A stretch of 64,000 nucleotides of DNA from Deltaproteobacteria bacterium (GCA_016218915.1 JACRCQ010000007.1:124001-188000); one strand, 5' to 3'; positions 18,393 through 28,223 are shown, counted from the stretch's first letter. Numbers and translations: made by a program. Notes: generated by a model not told the origin, from the letters alone.

Positions 18393-19586
18393 ATGCCTCA
18401 CCGCGAGTGGAACCCGAAGTCCTTCTTCCGCCACCTGACCGCAGATGCGCTCGACGCGCTGCAAGAATGGGCAGGAGTGGAGCTACAGCTGGACGGCGAC
18501 GGACCAGTCTACGAGCAGATGTATCGGGCGTGGAAGGCGCTGCCGGAGAAGGAGCGGCAGAGGCTGGAGACTGAACTTTTGCCCGTCAACGACATGTGCG
18601 CTCCCCACGCTCGCTCCTATCTCGAGCAACTCGCGCCGCTCGTGTGGACCAACGGCACATCGCAGCTGGTGGAGGAAAGCCGCACGTGGTCGGCCCAGGA
18701 TCTCGCGGTGCGACTTTTCACCGCCGACCAGAAGCGGTTCGCTGATGCGCATCAGACCTACGCCGTCGACATGATGGAGCACTTCAAGGAGTACCATGGG
18801 CGCTACGCCGTGACCCTCGCACCGACGCCCGCCGCGAAGGCCTGGATGAAGCAAGCCATGGCGGGGCACTTTCGTGACACGGCCTTCGGCGCCCGTTGCC
18901 AGGTCGAGGACTTCGCGAACCAGGAGAAGTTCGCGCTCTTCGTGTTCCACGAAGATGAGGTCGCTCCGTTCGATCGCTTCAACGATGAGGGCGTCGTCGA
19001 GCCTGACTGGCAGCGCCCGGTGATCCGCCTGGCAGCCGTGTTTCAATTCGAGACCTCCACCCTGCTGGTGAAAGCTCCGCGCAAGCCCGAGCGTGAGAAG
19101 CTCCGGGACCTGTTCGCCGAAATCTTCGTTCGTGACCTGGAGTACTTCGAGGACGCATCAAAGAGCCCGAAGTTCTGTTTCGATCCGCTGCGGGATTCGG
19201 AGTTCGACTTTCCGACTCGCGGCGCCGACAAGATCGACGAAGTGTCGATCGTGCGAATCGATGCGAAGCCGGCTCACGCGGACGTCAGGCGCATCATCGT
19301 GGAGATGAAGCCCGGCCTGTCCATCGAGGGGGTACGCATGGTACTGGCCGAGCACGGCGTGGACCTGGGCACCGACGCCATCCAGGGGGTGCGGTTGCAG
19401 TTCCGATTCGAGGGCAAGGGGCGATCGAGGTTTCGAACGGTCAGCCTCTTCAACCCGAACAGTTCAAACCTGCGAGACACGGATCGAGATCGCCTGATCC
19501 GGCGCTACCTGAAGGAATGGGGCATTGATGCGAGCGGAAGACGGGAAGCCGTGGAAGCTGCTGCTCTCGAAACTGCGGCGCAGTGA
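18393..19586 (+). CDS. Unknown protein, first gene of the XRE/ImmA-controlled unit
   Basis: 397 aa from ATG 18393, preceded by AGGAG. No recognised domain. The N-terminal third is helical and charged. The central part (QEKFALFVFHEDEVAPFDRF; VIRLAAVFQFETSTLLVKAP) looks like an alpha/beta domain. The region near 270-350 (DEVSIVRIDAKPAHADVRRI, then KSxLR-like GKGRSRFRTVSLFNP) looks like a second beta-rich domain. A putative repressor operator lies at its promoter, so it should be induced when the repressor is cleaved. It overlaps the next gene by 59 bases, so the two proteins probably work together. Function unknown; not a known phage structural protein. Confidence 0.75.
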   Translation: MPHREWNPKSFFRHLTADALDALQEWAGVELQLDGDGPVYEQMYRAWKALPEKERQRLETELLPVNDMCAPHARSYLEQLAPLVWTNGTSQLVEESRTWSAQDLAVRLFTADQKRFADAHQTYAVDMMEHFKEYHGRYAVTLAPTPAAKAWMKQAMAGHFRDTAFGARCQVEDFANQEKFALFVFHEDEVAPFDRFNDEGVVEPDWQRPVIRLAAVFQFETSTLLVKAPRKPEREKLRDLFAEIFVRDLEYFEDASKSPKFCFDPLRDSEFDFPTRGADKIDEVSIVRIDAKPAHADVRRIIVEMKPGLSIEGVRMVLAEHGVDLGTDAIQGVRLQFRFEGKGRSRFRTVSLFNPNSSNLRDTDRDRLIRRYLKEWGIDASGRREAVEAAALETAAQ

Positions 19587-20751
19587 TAACGCCCGGGTGA
19601 GCTACGCCGAGGTTGCGGCGGCGGGCGGGGACACCGTGCTCCTCGTCCGCGAGCGGCTCCTGGAACTCGGCTCTGCCGAGGGCTACGAACCATCCGGCTG
19701 CGAGCACCGCTGCACGCCGAATCTCGATTGGGACAGTCGAGCCAAGGAGGGACTGGTCGGCGTGGCATGCCCTCAGGAGCCCGCGTGCTGGCCGGGATGG
19801 ACGTGGGTCGCACACAGCGAGGTCGACAGCCACCGCTGCAGAGCCAAGAACGTGTTCGCGGCGCTCGCCGCACGCAACGGGCTCGAACCGCTCACCGTCG
19901 CGGTGCCGCCTCCTTTCGTTGGCTTGGGGCTGCTGCGCCGCCGCGGGCTGTCGGTGCCCGTGGTGTGGCTCCGCTCGCCGACGCGCGGCTTCGAGCAGCT
20001 GTGCCGTGGGCTCCGCGAGCAACTGGGTCACGACGCGCTCATCGTGCTCGTGGCGAAGAATCCGCGCGTGTCGTTCGCGGCGGCCGACAAGATCGCGCCC
20101 CTCGAACTGCTCGACGATCCCCGCGGCGATCTCGGGCTCCTCCGCGCCCTGGAGGAACTGACGCCCGACTACCGCACGCGGGTCGTCGCTGACCAGACGC
20201 TCGACCTCGACTACGTGAGAATGCGGTTCGCGACCCGACCTGGAGATCGCCACGTCGTCGAGATCAACGGCCACGACTTCGGCGGCTTCCGACAGAGCGA
20301 CGTTAAGTTCCTGCGGCTGTTGCTCCTGGCCGCCGCGCGCAAGAACGGGAAGGATGACGGGTGGATCGACAAGTCGCGGCTCCGCGACGGAGACGACAAG
20401 GACCGCGCGCTCGAGCGCATGCGCGAGGAGCTGAGCACGTACGACGTGCCGGGCCTTTCCGAGGTCGAACGCAAGGCGCTCATCAAGGTACAGAAGGGCC
20501 AGGGAACTCTTCGCCTCGGCGTCCCTCCGGAAAACATCGAGTTCGACGCGTCGCTCGCCGCCTTCGACTACGTGGGAACCAAGGCCACGAACAAGAAGGG
20601 CGGTTCCAAGGGGAAGACCACCCAGAAGCAGGAGGAAGGACTGCAGAACGCGGCGGTCCTGCTGCGCGACTGCCGGCGCCACGGCGTGCCGGGGGACGTG
20701 GCCTCCGTGAAAACGCCTACGACACGTCGTTCCAACCGTAGCGCGACTTGA
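19528..20751 (+). CDS. Unknown protein with predicted winged-helix domain
   Basis: 407 aa from ATG 19528 (TTG 19525 adjacent), overlapping the previous gene by 59 bases. Four cysteines and histidines near 60-105 (CEHRC ... ACPQEPAC ... HRC) may bind zinc. Residues ~110-200 (FVGLGLLRRRGLSVPVVWLR, LGHDALIVLVAKNPRV) look like an alpha/beta domain. Residues ~245-340 (SDVKFLRLLLLAAARK ... LERMREELSTY ... QGTLRLG) resemble an OmpR-type winged helix, like the C-terminus of the helicase at 12552. A basic low-complexity tail follows. It converges on the primase gene with a 35-base overlap. Possibly a DNA-binding effector or regulator; unknown family. Confidence 0.7.
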   Translation: MRAEDGKPWKLLLSKLRRSDNARVSYAEVAAAGGDTVLLVRERLLELGSAEGYEPSGCEHRCTPNLDWDSRAKEGLVGVACPQEPACWPGWTWVAHSEVDSHRCRAKNVFAALAARNGLEPLTVAVPPPFVGLGLLRRRGLSVPVVWLRSPTRGFEQLCRGLREQLGHDALIVLVAKNPRVSFAAADKIAPLELLDDPRGDLGLLRALEELTPDYRTRVVADQTLDLDYVRMRFATRPGDRHVVEINGHDFGGFRQSDVKFLRLLLLAAARKNGKDDGWIDKSRLRDGDDKDRALERMREELSTYDVPGLSEVERKALIKVQKGQGTLRLGVPPENIEFDASLAAFDYVGTKATNKKGGSKGKTTQKQEEGLQNAAVLLRDCRRHGVPGDVASVKTPTTRRSNRSAT

Positions 20752-23700
20752 AATTCTCCCGGAAGCCGCCGTGATCGGGCTCGCCGGGTTGCGGGAAGTC
20801 GTCGGCGCTCACCACGTTGGTCTTCGACAGGTCGATGAGAACTGCTCGTCTGCGGTTTTCGCGACCGCCGAAGCAAACGCGCTCGCCGTCAGCGACCACG
20901 AAGCCCTCCTGCTTCTTGCTCTCCAGGATCAGCCGTCGCAACGCTTTGAGATCGACCACCTCCCCTTCGTAATCGATGCGCTTGCAGTGGGCGCGAAAGG
21001 CGTCGTAGGCGCTCTCGAGATGGATGGCCAGGTTTGCGCCATCGAACACGTAATGGACGCGGTACTTGAGCACGTCCTGCACCGCCATCACGCCCAGCAT
21101 CTCGAGGAAGTGATCGAGGGCGTTCTTCACCCCGTGGTCGGTCTCGAGCACGTCGGCAAGCACGGCATCGACCGCGGCTCGGACACCGAGGTCCTCGGGC
21201 AGCTCGCAGCCGCAGGCCTTCGCGAACTCCTCAAACAAGTGAACGCCGAGCAGCATCGCAGTGATGTTCTCGGCGACCCGGACTGGCACCTTGCGCTCAC
21301 CGAGCAGCGTCTTGGCGACCTCGCGAACAATGGCAAGGTCGGCGTCGAAGTCGCGCCCGAGGCAGAACTGGATGTACCGGGGAGCGAACAGGGTCAGATC
21401 GACCGCACGAAGTTCCTGGTGCGCGCGCTTGCAGTACGCGAGCTCGGCCAGGGTTGTCTTCTCGGGATTGGAGGTGATGATGCGCTCGAGCAGGGCCGCC
21501 TCAATCGGGCGGGTTTCGCCGGCAACGCACACTGGCGCCTGCAGATGGTACGTGTTCACCTTGAGGTCTGGCCTGCCGCGCTCCTCGGTTTCGCCTCGGT
21601 AGAGCCTCCGCAGGTAGCGGTGCAGGGTATTCAGCCGCTGCCGTTGCATATCGTAGGGCTTGTACTCGTCGATGAAGATCGGCACGGACCGCGTCGAGGT
21701 GAGCAGTTTGAGCAGCGCGAATTCTGTCTCGGTGGCGCTGTAGGGCTCGGCGTCGCGCACGCCGAACAGAGGCCACATGACGTCGATGCACACGCTCGAC
21801 TTGCCGGAGCCTTGCGTGCCCCACACGAACAGCGTCGGGAAGCTTCCCACGGTCCGCATGAATCGCGGCTTCATGGGCGTGGCGAAAAACCAGCCGAGGA
21901 TGGGAAGGATGACCTCGGGCTTATTGACTCGCGGGAGGTATTCGAAAACCACCCGCGCGACCGCCTGGAAGGTCTCGTCGTCGGTTGGCTTGTAGCGAAT
22001 CCGCTTGTCGAGCGAGGCCCCTCCGGGAACGTAGACGACCGGCGACGGGTCGATGAACCCGTCCTTGCCGATGGAGCAGTCAGGCCCGAGCCACACGTGG
22101 TGCTCGCCCTGGTGATACTCCCCGAGCATCGTGGAGCCCGGGCGACTCGGCACGGGTCTGCGCGCGAGCACTCGCAACAGTCCCTGGACGTTGTTGTCGC
22201 TGCCGGTCCATTGCAGGTCGGCCGAAGGTAGCTGCCGAATGAGATCCCGCTTCGAATGGAAGGCCGACAGCGGAAGGCGCAGCGGCGCCACCGTCGTACC
22301 CTTGTCCGTGTGCGCCTCGCCGAGGATGAGCTCCCCGTCCTCGGTGACAACGCGCATGGTCGGCACGATCGCGAAGGAAGAGACGACCCTGGTCTCGCCG
22401 CGTACGGTCATCACGTAGTAGAACCGGGCGTCTTCGTAGATCTCCCCTTCGAAGGCGTCGTCGCCACCGTCGGGCTGTTGGGGACGCTCCTGCGTTTCGC
22501 GCGCGGCCGGGCTCGAAGCCTGGCTCATCGCCTTGCGCAGATCCCTGAGCTTGAGCCCGAAGCGCTTTTCCACGAGCCCCAGGTACTTGCCGTGGACGGC
22601 CGGATCTCTGTGAGAAATGGCGTCCAAGATGGGCTTGAGCCGGTACTCGAGCTCGCGGGCGGGCGTGTCGGTGGGCACCGTCTCAATCGCCTTCTCGATG
22701 TCGAAGACGACGTCGTACAGGTCGCACCGTGCGCCCGGCTCACGGTTCACGCGGCAGTAGCCGAGCTTCTGAAGCGCATGGCACGGCGGTGCGACAGCCC
22801 CGTCCTCACGGGCTGTTCCCAGCACCTTTTCGTGGGCTTTCCTGACGTACTCCGGACCGTCGCGCCCGCTCAGCTTGCCGAGCCCACGCCGATCGTACTC
22901 GACGATCAGGTCGGTGACCTCCTCGAGGCCAAGCCCCTTGTGCGCAAAGAAGCGCACCATGTTGAAGATGGCGAGGCTGCGATCGTCGGCCCCCTGATCC
23001 CAGAGGCGCTGCACCGGGCCACACATCTCGACGGGGCGTTCCCAGTCGTATCCGCCCTCTGGCGTGCGGTTCGCCTTCCCCGTGCCCGGCGTTGGGCCGC
23101 CGCCCGCGATCGGAAGCGAAACACGAGGAGCGGGCGCGTCGATCTTTCCCTGCTCAGCAGGCTTATCAAGGCGCTCCGCCAGCCGCCCGTCTTCGACGCG
23201 TTCGAAGCCAGCCAGCGCTGCGCTCACCCGGTGGGGGCGATCGCCCTGGCCGTCTCCCTTCTGGCTCACCGTGCCGATGACTTTGATGATGCGGGCGACG
23301 TCATGAATCGAATCGACGTGAACCTGCTCGCCTTGAACGCGCCGTCGAACCGCTGCCTCGAAGCCCTTGAGCCCGGCCTGGATTCGCTCGCGTCGGTCGC
23401 CCTGCAGCGGCGTGGGCGGCAGCGCAAACCAAAGCTGCGCACCGTTGCCGCTCATCATGAGCCGAGGGCGCAGCAGCCCCTCGGACTCGCACCACGCGAT
23501 CGCGAGCTCCGCAGCGGCCAATGCGCCGCCAAGCTCCTGCTCGGTGCTCGCTGTGTCTTTGGGCCGGACGGGATCGATGTCGATCACCGTGGCGGTGATG
23601 AGTTCAATGTCCTTGCGTGCAGCCCCATTCCGTAGCGGCCGCACGACGTTCGGCGCGCGACCTAGAAGGCGCCGCGGTCGAGGTTGGATGCCGACGTAGA

Positions 23701-23884
23701 CATTGCCGGCGCCGTTGGTGCGAACGCACTCGCTGACGAACGCATTCTCGTCGTCGAAGAAGCCGATGCCGACGATGCCTCCCCCCGGTCGAATGACCCG
23801 AACCTCGGAAACACCATGCTCGCCATGGGCAAGCCAGCGCCAAGTGGATCGAATTGCCTGTGGGTTCGGCTCGGGCACGCTCAT
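20717..23884 (-). CDS. Primase-helicase (AEP-like primase plus AAA+ helicase)
   Basis: 1055 aa from ATG 23884, giving an ATGA overlap with the helicase gene; the frame extends much further upstream, but that part is the antisense of the helicase. Residues ~1-210 fit an archaeo-eukaryotic primase: DID (102-104), SGNGAQLWF (145-153, with Gln where His is usual) and HVDS (189-192). A Cys-rich patch near 375-400 (PPCHALQKLGYC ... GARCDLYD) may be a zinc or Fe-S site. The C-terminal half is a helicase with Walker A GTQGSGKSS near 690 and FIDEY. It would start and unwind DNA at the element's origin. It is the last gene of the leftward replication operon. Confidence 0.85.
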   Translation of the reverse strand: MSVPEPNPQAIRSTWRWLAHGEHGVSEVRVIRPGGGIVGIGFFDDENAFVSECVRTNGAGNVYVGIQPRPRRLLGRAPNVVRPLRNGAARKDIELITATVIDIDPVRPKDTASTEQELGGALAAAELAIAWCESEGLLRPRLMMSGNGAQLWFALPPTPLQGDRRERIQAGLKGFEAAVRRRVQGEQVHVDSIHDVARIIKVIGTVSQKGDGQGDRPHRVSAALAGFERVEDGRLAERLDKPAEQGKIDAPAPRVSLPIAGGGPTPGTGKANRTPEGGYDWERPVEMCGPVQRLWDQGADDRSLAIFNMVRFFAHKGLGLEEVTDLIVEYDRRGLGKLSGRDGPEYVRKAHEKVLGTAREDGAVAPPCHALQKLGYCRVNREPGARCDLYDVVFDIEKAIETVPTDTPARELEYRLKPILDAISHRDPAVHGKYLGLVEKRFGLKLRDLRKAMSQASSPAARETQERPQQPDGGDDAFEGEIYEDARFYYVMTVRGETRVVSSFAIVPTMRVVTEDGELILGEAHTDKGTTVAPLRLPLSAFHSKRDLIRQLPSADLQWTGSDNNVQGLLRVLARRPVPSRPGSTMLGEYHQGEHHVWLGPDCSIGKDGFIDPSPVVYVPGGASLDKRIRYKPTDDETFQAVARVVFEYLPRVNKPEVILPILGWFFATPMKPRFMRTVGSFPTLFVWGTQGSGKSSVCIDVMWPLFGVRDAEPYSATETEFALLKLLTSTRSVPIFIDEYKPYDMQRQRLNTLHRYLRRLYRGETEERGRPDLKVNTYHLQAPVCVAGETRPIEAALLERIITSNPEKTTLAELAYCKRAHQELRAVDLTLFAPRYIQFCLGRDFDADLAIVREVAKTLLGERKVPVRVAENITAMLLGVHLFEEFAKACGCELPEDLGVRAAVDAVLADVLETDHGVKNALDHFLEMLGVMAVQDVLKYRVHYVFDGANLAIHLESAYDAFRAHCKRIDYEGEVVDLKALRRLILESKKQEGFVVADGERVCFGGRENRRRAVLIDLSKTNVVSADDFPQPGEPDHGGFRENFKSRYGWNDVS

Positions 23885-25296
23885 GCGCAGCGGCCCCCCG
23901 CGGCTGTCACCATGCCGAGTTTCGAGGCCGGCACGCTGAGCACCTCCGCGTAGAGCCTTCGTCGTTCCAGGTGATGACGGCGCAAAATGGGAACCCTCCG
24001 GTCGACGAAGTCGAAGAGCACCGCGTCGCGCTTGTCTGGGTGCGGCCTCATCAGCCGCCCAAGTCGCTGCGTGGTTCGTCCGCGCGCTCGGCTCGGGTAG
24101 GCGAGAAACACGCGAGAGAGGCGTGGAAGATCGAGCCCTTCGTCTGCCAGGCTCGTCGCCACCAGCACGGGAAGGTTCCCGGCTCGAGCCTGGTCGAGGA
24201 GCTCCTTGCGACGTGCCCGTTTCACCTGGCCTGTCAGAACGGCCGCGCCAATGCCGCGCTTTGCGATCGCGGCAGCGAGGAGCTCGCAGTGCTCGATTCG
24301 CCCCGAGAGCACCAGGCAACTATGGCCGGCCAGTGCCTCCGTTACGACGCTGTTGACGATGAGGCAGTTGCGCTCCTCGTCCGCGGCGACAGCGGCGAGC
24401 ATTGGCGCGTAGTCCTCCGCTGCCAAGTATGGGTAGGTGAATTCGGTCTCGATGGACCGGACCTCCGGAACGGCGAGAACTCCGGCCGCAACAAGCGCCT
24501 CGTGCGTGACGCTGACGAGTTGCCCGCCGAGGAACAGCTCGAGCAGCGGCGTGAGCCCGTCCTCGCGCTCGGGCGTTGCGGTGAGCCCCAGCCGGTAGCG
24601 CGCCGGGCAGCGATCGACCACGCAGTTGAACGTGCAGGCAGCCACGTGGTGCGCCTCGTCGAGGATCATCAGTCCGAAGGTCGAGAGGAACTCGTCGAGT
24701 TTGATGGGATCCCATCGAACGAGAGCCTGGATGACCGCCACGGTGACTGGCGCCAGGCGTTCTTCGCCAGCACCTACCAGGCCGGCTTCCACGCCCAGCT
24801 TTTCGCGCAGCTCCCCCACCCATTGTTCGGCGAGGTCCAGGGTGTGCACCAGAATGAGGGTAGGCGTGCGCAGGCGAGCGATGACGCCCATCCCGACCCG
24901 GGTCTTGCCCCCACCGCACGGGATGACGACGGTGCCTTGGGTTACCTTCACGAGCTTGTCGACTGCACTGGACTGGTAGTCGCGTAGCGGAAGCTCCCGC
25001 ATCTGCTCGAGCAGCGTGCTTGGCAGCACGCGAGCGTCGTCGCAGGCCACGATCAGTCCCTCCTGCGCTCCGGCGCGTTTCAGGGCATGGATGGCCCCAC
25101 GAGGCAAGCGCACTTGCCCGTTCCGCTCCTCGACGAAGCACAGCACCTCCGGCTCCGGCCCGGGGTGGAGTCCCATTCGCACCCGATCGAGGTAGGCGGG
25201 ATTGGCGTAGGACAGCGCCCGCCGCAGCCGTTCGACGACTTTGGGCGGCAAGTCAGCCGCATCGAGTGTGAGTGCAGCATCAACCCGCGCGCGCAT
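23881..25296 (-). CDS. SF2 DEAH helicase (XPB/SSL2-like)
   Basis: 471 aa from ATG 25296, chosen because GGAGG lies six bases upstream; ATG 25335 is in frame but overlaps the previous gene by 56 bases. Motifs: LRDYQSSAVDKLV, Walker A PCGGGKT, DEAHH, GLTATPERED, then VATSLADEGLDLPRL and QRLGRLMR. An ~80-residue N-terminal extension may bind DNA. Helicases of this compact type are common in phage replication modules. It is coupled to DinG-like upstream and primase downstream by short overlaps. All motifs intact. Confidence 0.9.
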   Translation of the reverse strand: MRARVDAALTLDAADLPPKVVERLRRALSYANPAYLDRVRMGLHPGPEPEVLCFVEERNGQVRLPRGAIHALKRAGAQEGLIVACDDARVLPSTLLEQMRELPLRDYQSSAVDKLVKVTQGTVVIPCGGGKTRVGMGVIARLRTPTLILVHTLDLAEQWVGELREKLGVEAGLVGAGEERLAPVTVAVIQALVRWDPIKLDEFLSTFGLMILDEAHHVAACTFNCVVDRCPARYRLGLTATPEREDGLTPLLELFLGGQLVSVTHEALVAAGVLAVPEVRSIETEFTYPYLAAEDYAPMLAAVAADEERNCLIVNSVVTEALAGHSCLVLSGRIEHCELLAAAIAKRGIGAAVLTGQVKRARRKELLDQARAGNLPVLVATSLADEGLDLPRLSRVFLAYPSRARGRTTQRLGRLMRPHPDKRDAVLFDFVDRRVPILRRHHLERRRLYAEVLSVPASKLGMVTAAGGRCA

Positions 25297-27214
25297 CTGC
25301 GGCCTCCGCAAGGAAACGAGTGATGTTCTCGACACGCCGGGTTGAGAGCATGGGCGGCAGACTCTTCAGGAAGCGCCTTCCGTAGCCCTTCTCCGCTATG
25401 CGCCTATCGAGGATGACCACGACGCCGACGTCCGTCTTGCACCGGATCAGTCGGCCGACTCCCTGCCGCAACGCAATGATGGCGCGGGGGATGAGGTAGT
25501 TGTCGAACGCGCGAGGATCGCGCTCGCAGATCGCTTCGATGACGGGATCGTCGGGCGGCGGGAAGGGAAGCTTGTCGATGACGAGTCCCGTGAGTGCCTC
25601 ACCCGCGATGTCGATTCCGGTCCAGAAGCTTTCAGTACCGAGCAGTACCGACGAGACGTCATGCGCGAAAAGGCGGGTGAGCTCGGCTCGGGGAAGCTCG
25701 CCTTGGCGCAGAACCCGATGGCGGCCGCTGGCGACGCGCTCGTAGACGGCGTTGAGGTTTCGATAGGAAGTGAAGAGCCCGAGCGTTCGTCCGTCGCAGA
25801 GATCGAGCACTTCGCGGAACACCGTCGCGATTGCCTCAACGAACCCGGGGTCGCGCGGGTCCGGTAACCGCTCGGGGACAACGAGCAGCGCCTGGGACGC
25901 GAAGTCGAACGGCGTGTCGGCAACGAGCTCGAGGGCGTCGCGCGGCACCCCGAGCTCCCGTCGAATGAAGTCGAACGTCCCAGCCGTAGTGAGCGTGGCC
26001 GACATGCACGATACCGAGGGGCAGCGTCCGAACAACTCCTCCCGCAGCAATGCACCGACCTCGATCGGTTTCGCCCGCAGCTTGGCTCGTCCCTTCGCAT
26101 CCAGCTCAATCCAGTAGACCTTTTCGGCGTCGCTCAGCTGGAGGATCTCCTCGAGGCGCTCGCAGGCCGTGGCGGCGTTGCGCGCCACGTTCCGAGCCGT
26201 CGAACGTACTTTCTTTTCGCGCGAATCGTCCTCGGCTCTTTCATTGGCATGCGCAATCAAAGAGCGAAGTGCTCGTTGCATGCCAGGTGCAGAAGCGAAT
26301 CCAGGAGCCCGCAGTCGCTTTGCTTGCCGTGCCGAGCGAGCGACGCCGACGAGGTGCTCGAACAGGCGGCCTGCCTCCTGGCGAAGTTCCCCGGCCAACC
26401 TCTTGTCCCCGAAGTCGGCTGCGGCCGACGCGAGCCGCGCGAAGGTGTGCTCGGAGACGCTGAAGCCGAAGAAGTCGCGGGCGATATCGGAGGCTTCGTG
26501 CGCTTCATCCAGAACCAGAAGATCGAACGGCGGCAGCACCAGGTCCTGGCCGGTTTCCCGGCGCACCGCGATGTGTGCGAAGAGCAAGTGGTAGTTGGTG
26601 ACGACGATATCGGCTTCTTGCGCAATCGCCCGCGCTCGTTCTGCGAAACACTCCTCGCGGAATTGGCAGCCCTCTGCCTTGCACTCGTCCGAACCCACTG
26701 CGAACCGGGCCCACACCAGGTGTGCCGGGATGAAGGGCAGCTCGGAGACGTCGCCAACATTCGTTGTCCGCGCCCAGGCTGCTACGTCATCAACCTGAGC
26801 TTGCTGGTCGTCGTCGAACAGGCCTCGCAACTCCCCCCGAGCTTCGGATTCCGCAAGCCGGTCGAGGCATAGGTAGTTGTTGCGGCCTTTCAGAAGCGCG
26901 AAGGAGAAGCTCCAGGGCAGCACGCTCGCCAGCATGGGAAGGTCCTTGCGAACGAGCTGCTCCTGGAGAGCGATGTTTGCCGTGGCGATGACGACGCGCT
27001 TCTTGTCATGGCGGGAATGCCAGATGGCGGGGACCGCGTACGCGACGCTCTTGCCCGTGCCGCAGGGGCCCTCGCCGAGGGTGTGGCGCCCGTCGCGCAT
27101 GGCCTTGTCGACCACACGAGCCAGGGCCACCTGCCCCTCGCGCACTTCGTAGCCGGGGAATCGCGAGGCGAAGAGCCCGCCATCGTCGAAGACCTGGGAG
27201 ATGTAGTCCTGCAT
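25280..27214 (-). CDS. DinG/XPD-like Fe-S helicase
   Basis: 644 aa from ATG 27214, with GAGGAG nine bases upstream. Walker A GEGPCGTGKS, a four-cysteine Fe-S region (NYLCLDRL then DECKAEGCQFREECF), DEAH, and C-terminal motifs GTESFWTGIDIAG and RQGVGRLIR. DinG-type helicases unwind 5'-tailed DNA, D-loops and RNA-DNA hybrids. In this operon it probably removes R-loops or processes recombination intermediates during element replication. It overlaps the downstream helicase gene by 17 bases. Full length for the family. Confidence 0.9.
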   Translation of the reverse strand: MQDYISQVFDDGGLFASRFPGYEVREGQVALARVVDKAMRDGRHTLGEGPCGTGKSVAYAVPAIWHSRHDKKRVVIATANIALQEQLVRKDLPMLASVLPWSFSFALLKGRNNYLCLDRLAESEARGELRGLFDDDQQAQVDDVAAWARTTNVGDVSELPFIPAHLVWARFAVGSDECKAEGCQFREECFAERARAIAQEADIVVTNYHLLFAHIAVRRETGQDLVLPPFDLLVLDEAHEASDIARDFFGFSVSEHTFARLASAAADFGDKRLAGELRQEAGRLFEHLVGVARSARQAKRLRAPGFASAPGMQRALRSLIAHANERAEDDSREKKVRSTARNVARNAATACERLEEILQLSDAEKVYWIELDAKGRAKLRAKPIEVGALLREELFGRCPSVSCMSATLTTAGTFDFIRRELGVPRDALELVADTPFDFASQALLVVPERLPDPRDPGFVEAIATVFREVLDLCDGRTLGLFTSYRNLNAVYERVASGRHRVLRQGELPRAELTRLFAHDVSSVLLGTESFWTGIDIAGEALTGLVIDKLPFPPPDDPVIEAICERDPRAFDNYLIPRAIIALRQGVGRLIRCKTDVGVVVILDRRIAEKGYGRRFLKSLPPMLSTRRVENITRFLAEAADARAG

Positions 27215-27237
27215 TGGTGGCTCCTCGCACACGCGGC

Positions 27238-27972
27238 TCACGCGAACGGGTCGACGTCGGTGCTGGCCGCCGCGGGGGCAGCGAACTCGCCCTGGAGCTG
27301 CTCGACGAAGGCGCGGGCTTTTTCGACCTGCCCAGCGGGCAGGTCCTTGATTCGCTGCACGCCGAACTTCTGGAGGAAGCGGTCGACTGCGTCGCGCGGC
27401 AGCGTCTTGAGCTGCGCGGCGATCGCCTGGGCGACCTTCGGGTCGACTGCGGCGTCAGCCTTCTTGTCGTAGCTGCCGAGGGGGGCAGCTCCCGCGCCCT
27501 CAGCCTCGCCCTCGTAGAGCTTGGCGAGGTCATGCATCGGCAGGGCTTGAAAGGCCCTCTGCTCTTCGGCCGTAAGCTGGTGTTCGGGCAGGATCGAGTA
27601 GGTCGTTTTCGGATCCTTCGCGGCACCATGGCGTTGGATCTCGAATGCCCACTTGTCCAGGCCGTACTTTTCTCGGACCCGCACCAGGTCCTTGAAGAAC
27701 ATCACGCCTTGCTCGAGCACCTTCACTTCCTTCGAGTCGTAGAGCGCGACGCTCAAGGCGACGCGCAACGACGGTTTGAGCCCCTGCGCCTTGAGCTTGT
27801 CGTCGAATGGCAAGTACTTGCCATCGGCGAAGCAAACCTCGCGGGGAAACGGCTCGCCGAGAAACACGACGACCGCCTTGTCGCCGTCGTTCTGCAGCTT
27901 GAGCCAGAGGCTCCCTCCCTGATCGTGCTTCTTCGCCATCTCTTCGGTCTGCTGCCACATGCTCGATGCCAT
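27238..27972 (-). CDS. Probable single-stranded DNA-binding protein
   Basis: 244 aa, ATG 27972 with AAGGAG upstream. The N-terminal ~115 residues are beta-rich (LWLKLQNDGDKAVVVFLGEP, FADGKYLP, SLRVALSVALYD), consistent with an OB-like fold of phage SSBs. The C-terminus is flexible and ends in the acidic tip DVDPFA, the type of tail SSBs use to recruit partners. Residues ~175-225 are helical. It is placed first in the helicase/primase run. I assign it on fold impression, tail and context, not on a diagnostic motif. Confidence 0.55.
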   Translation of the reverse strand: MASSMWQQTEEMAKKHDQGGSLWLKLQNDGDKAVVVFLGEPFPREVCFADGKYLPFDDKLKAQGLKPSLRVALSVALYDSKEVKVLEQGVMFFKDLVRVREKYGLDKWAFEIQRHGAAKDPKTTYSILPEHQLTAEEQRAFQALPMHDLAKLYEGEAEGAGAAPLGSYDKKADAAVDPKVAQAIAAQLKTLPRDAVDRFLQKFGVQRIKDLPAGQVEKARAFVEQLQGEFAAPAAASTDVDPFA

Positions 27973-27975
27973 TGG

Positions 27976-28185
27976 TCACTGCTCCTTCTTGCTGTTCACT
28001 TTGCTGTGCTCGCGCCGGTAAACGGCGAAGAGCGGGGTTCCATCGGAGGCGGTGCCCGCCTCCTCAAGGTGAAAATCCACGCCGGGCGCAACGACCTGCT
28101 CGATCTCCCAGCGTCGCAGCAGGCCCGGGAGCCGAACGAACTCGTCTCGCTCGGTGTCAGAGGCTCGGTCATCCTCGTGGTCCAT
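27976..28185 (-). CDS. Small hypothetical protein
   Basis: 69 aa; GGAGGAG lies just upstream of ATG 28185, which makes translation likely. Acidic start (MDHEDDRASDTERDEF) then a beta-like region (IEQVVAPGVDFHLEEAG ... TPLFAVYRREH). It lies between the sigma-like and SSB-like genes, three bases before the latter. Role unknown. Confidence 0.6.
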   Translation of the reverse strand: MDHEDDRASDTERDEFVRLPGLLRRWEIEQVVAPGVDFHLEEAGTASDGTPLFAVYRREHSKVNSKKEQ

Positions 28186-28223
28186 TTCTTGACTCCTCCG
28201 GGCGTCGTTGCCCTGATGCCCCA

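Noticed and set aside
22256..23635. 459-codon rightward open frame across the primase gene
   Set aside because: Antisense shadow of a strongly motif-supported primase-helicase; its translation is low-complexity with no conserved pattern. High GC makes long antisense frames common here.
23885..24319. Upstream extension of the primase frame
   Set aside because: Antisense part of the DEAH helicase; ATG 23884 gives a clean ATGA overlap and a sensible N-terminus.
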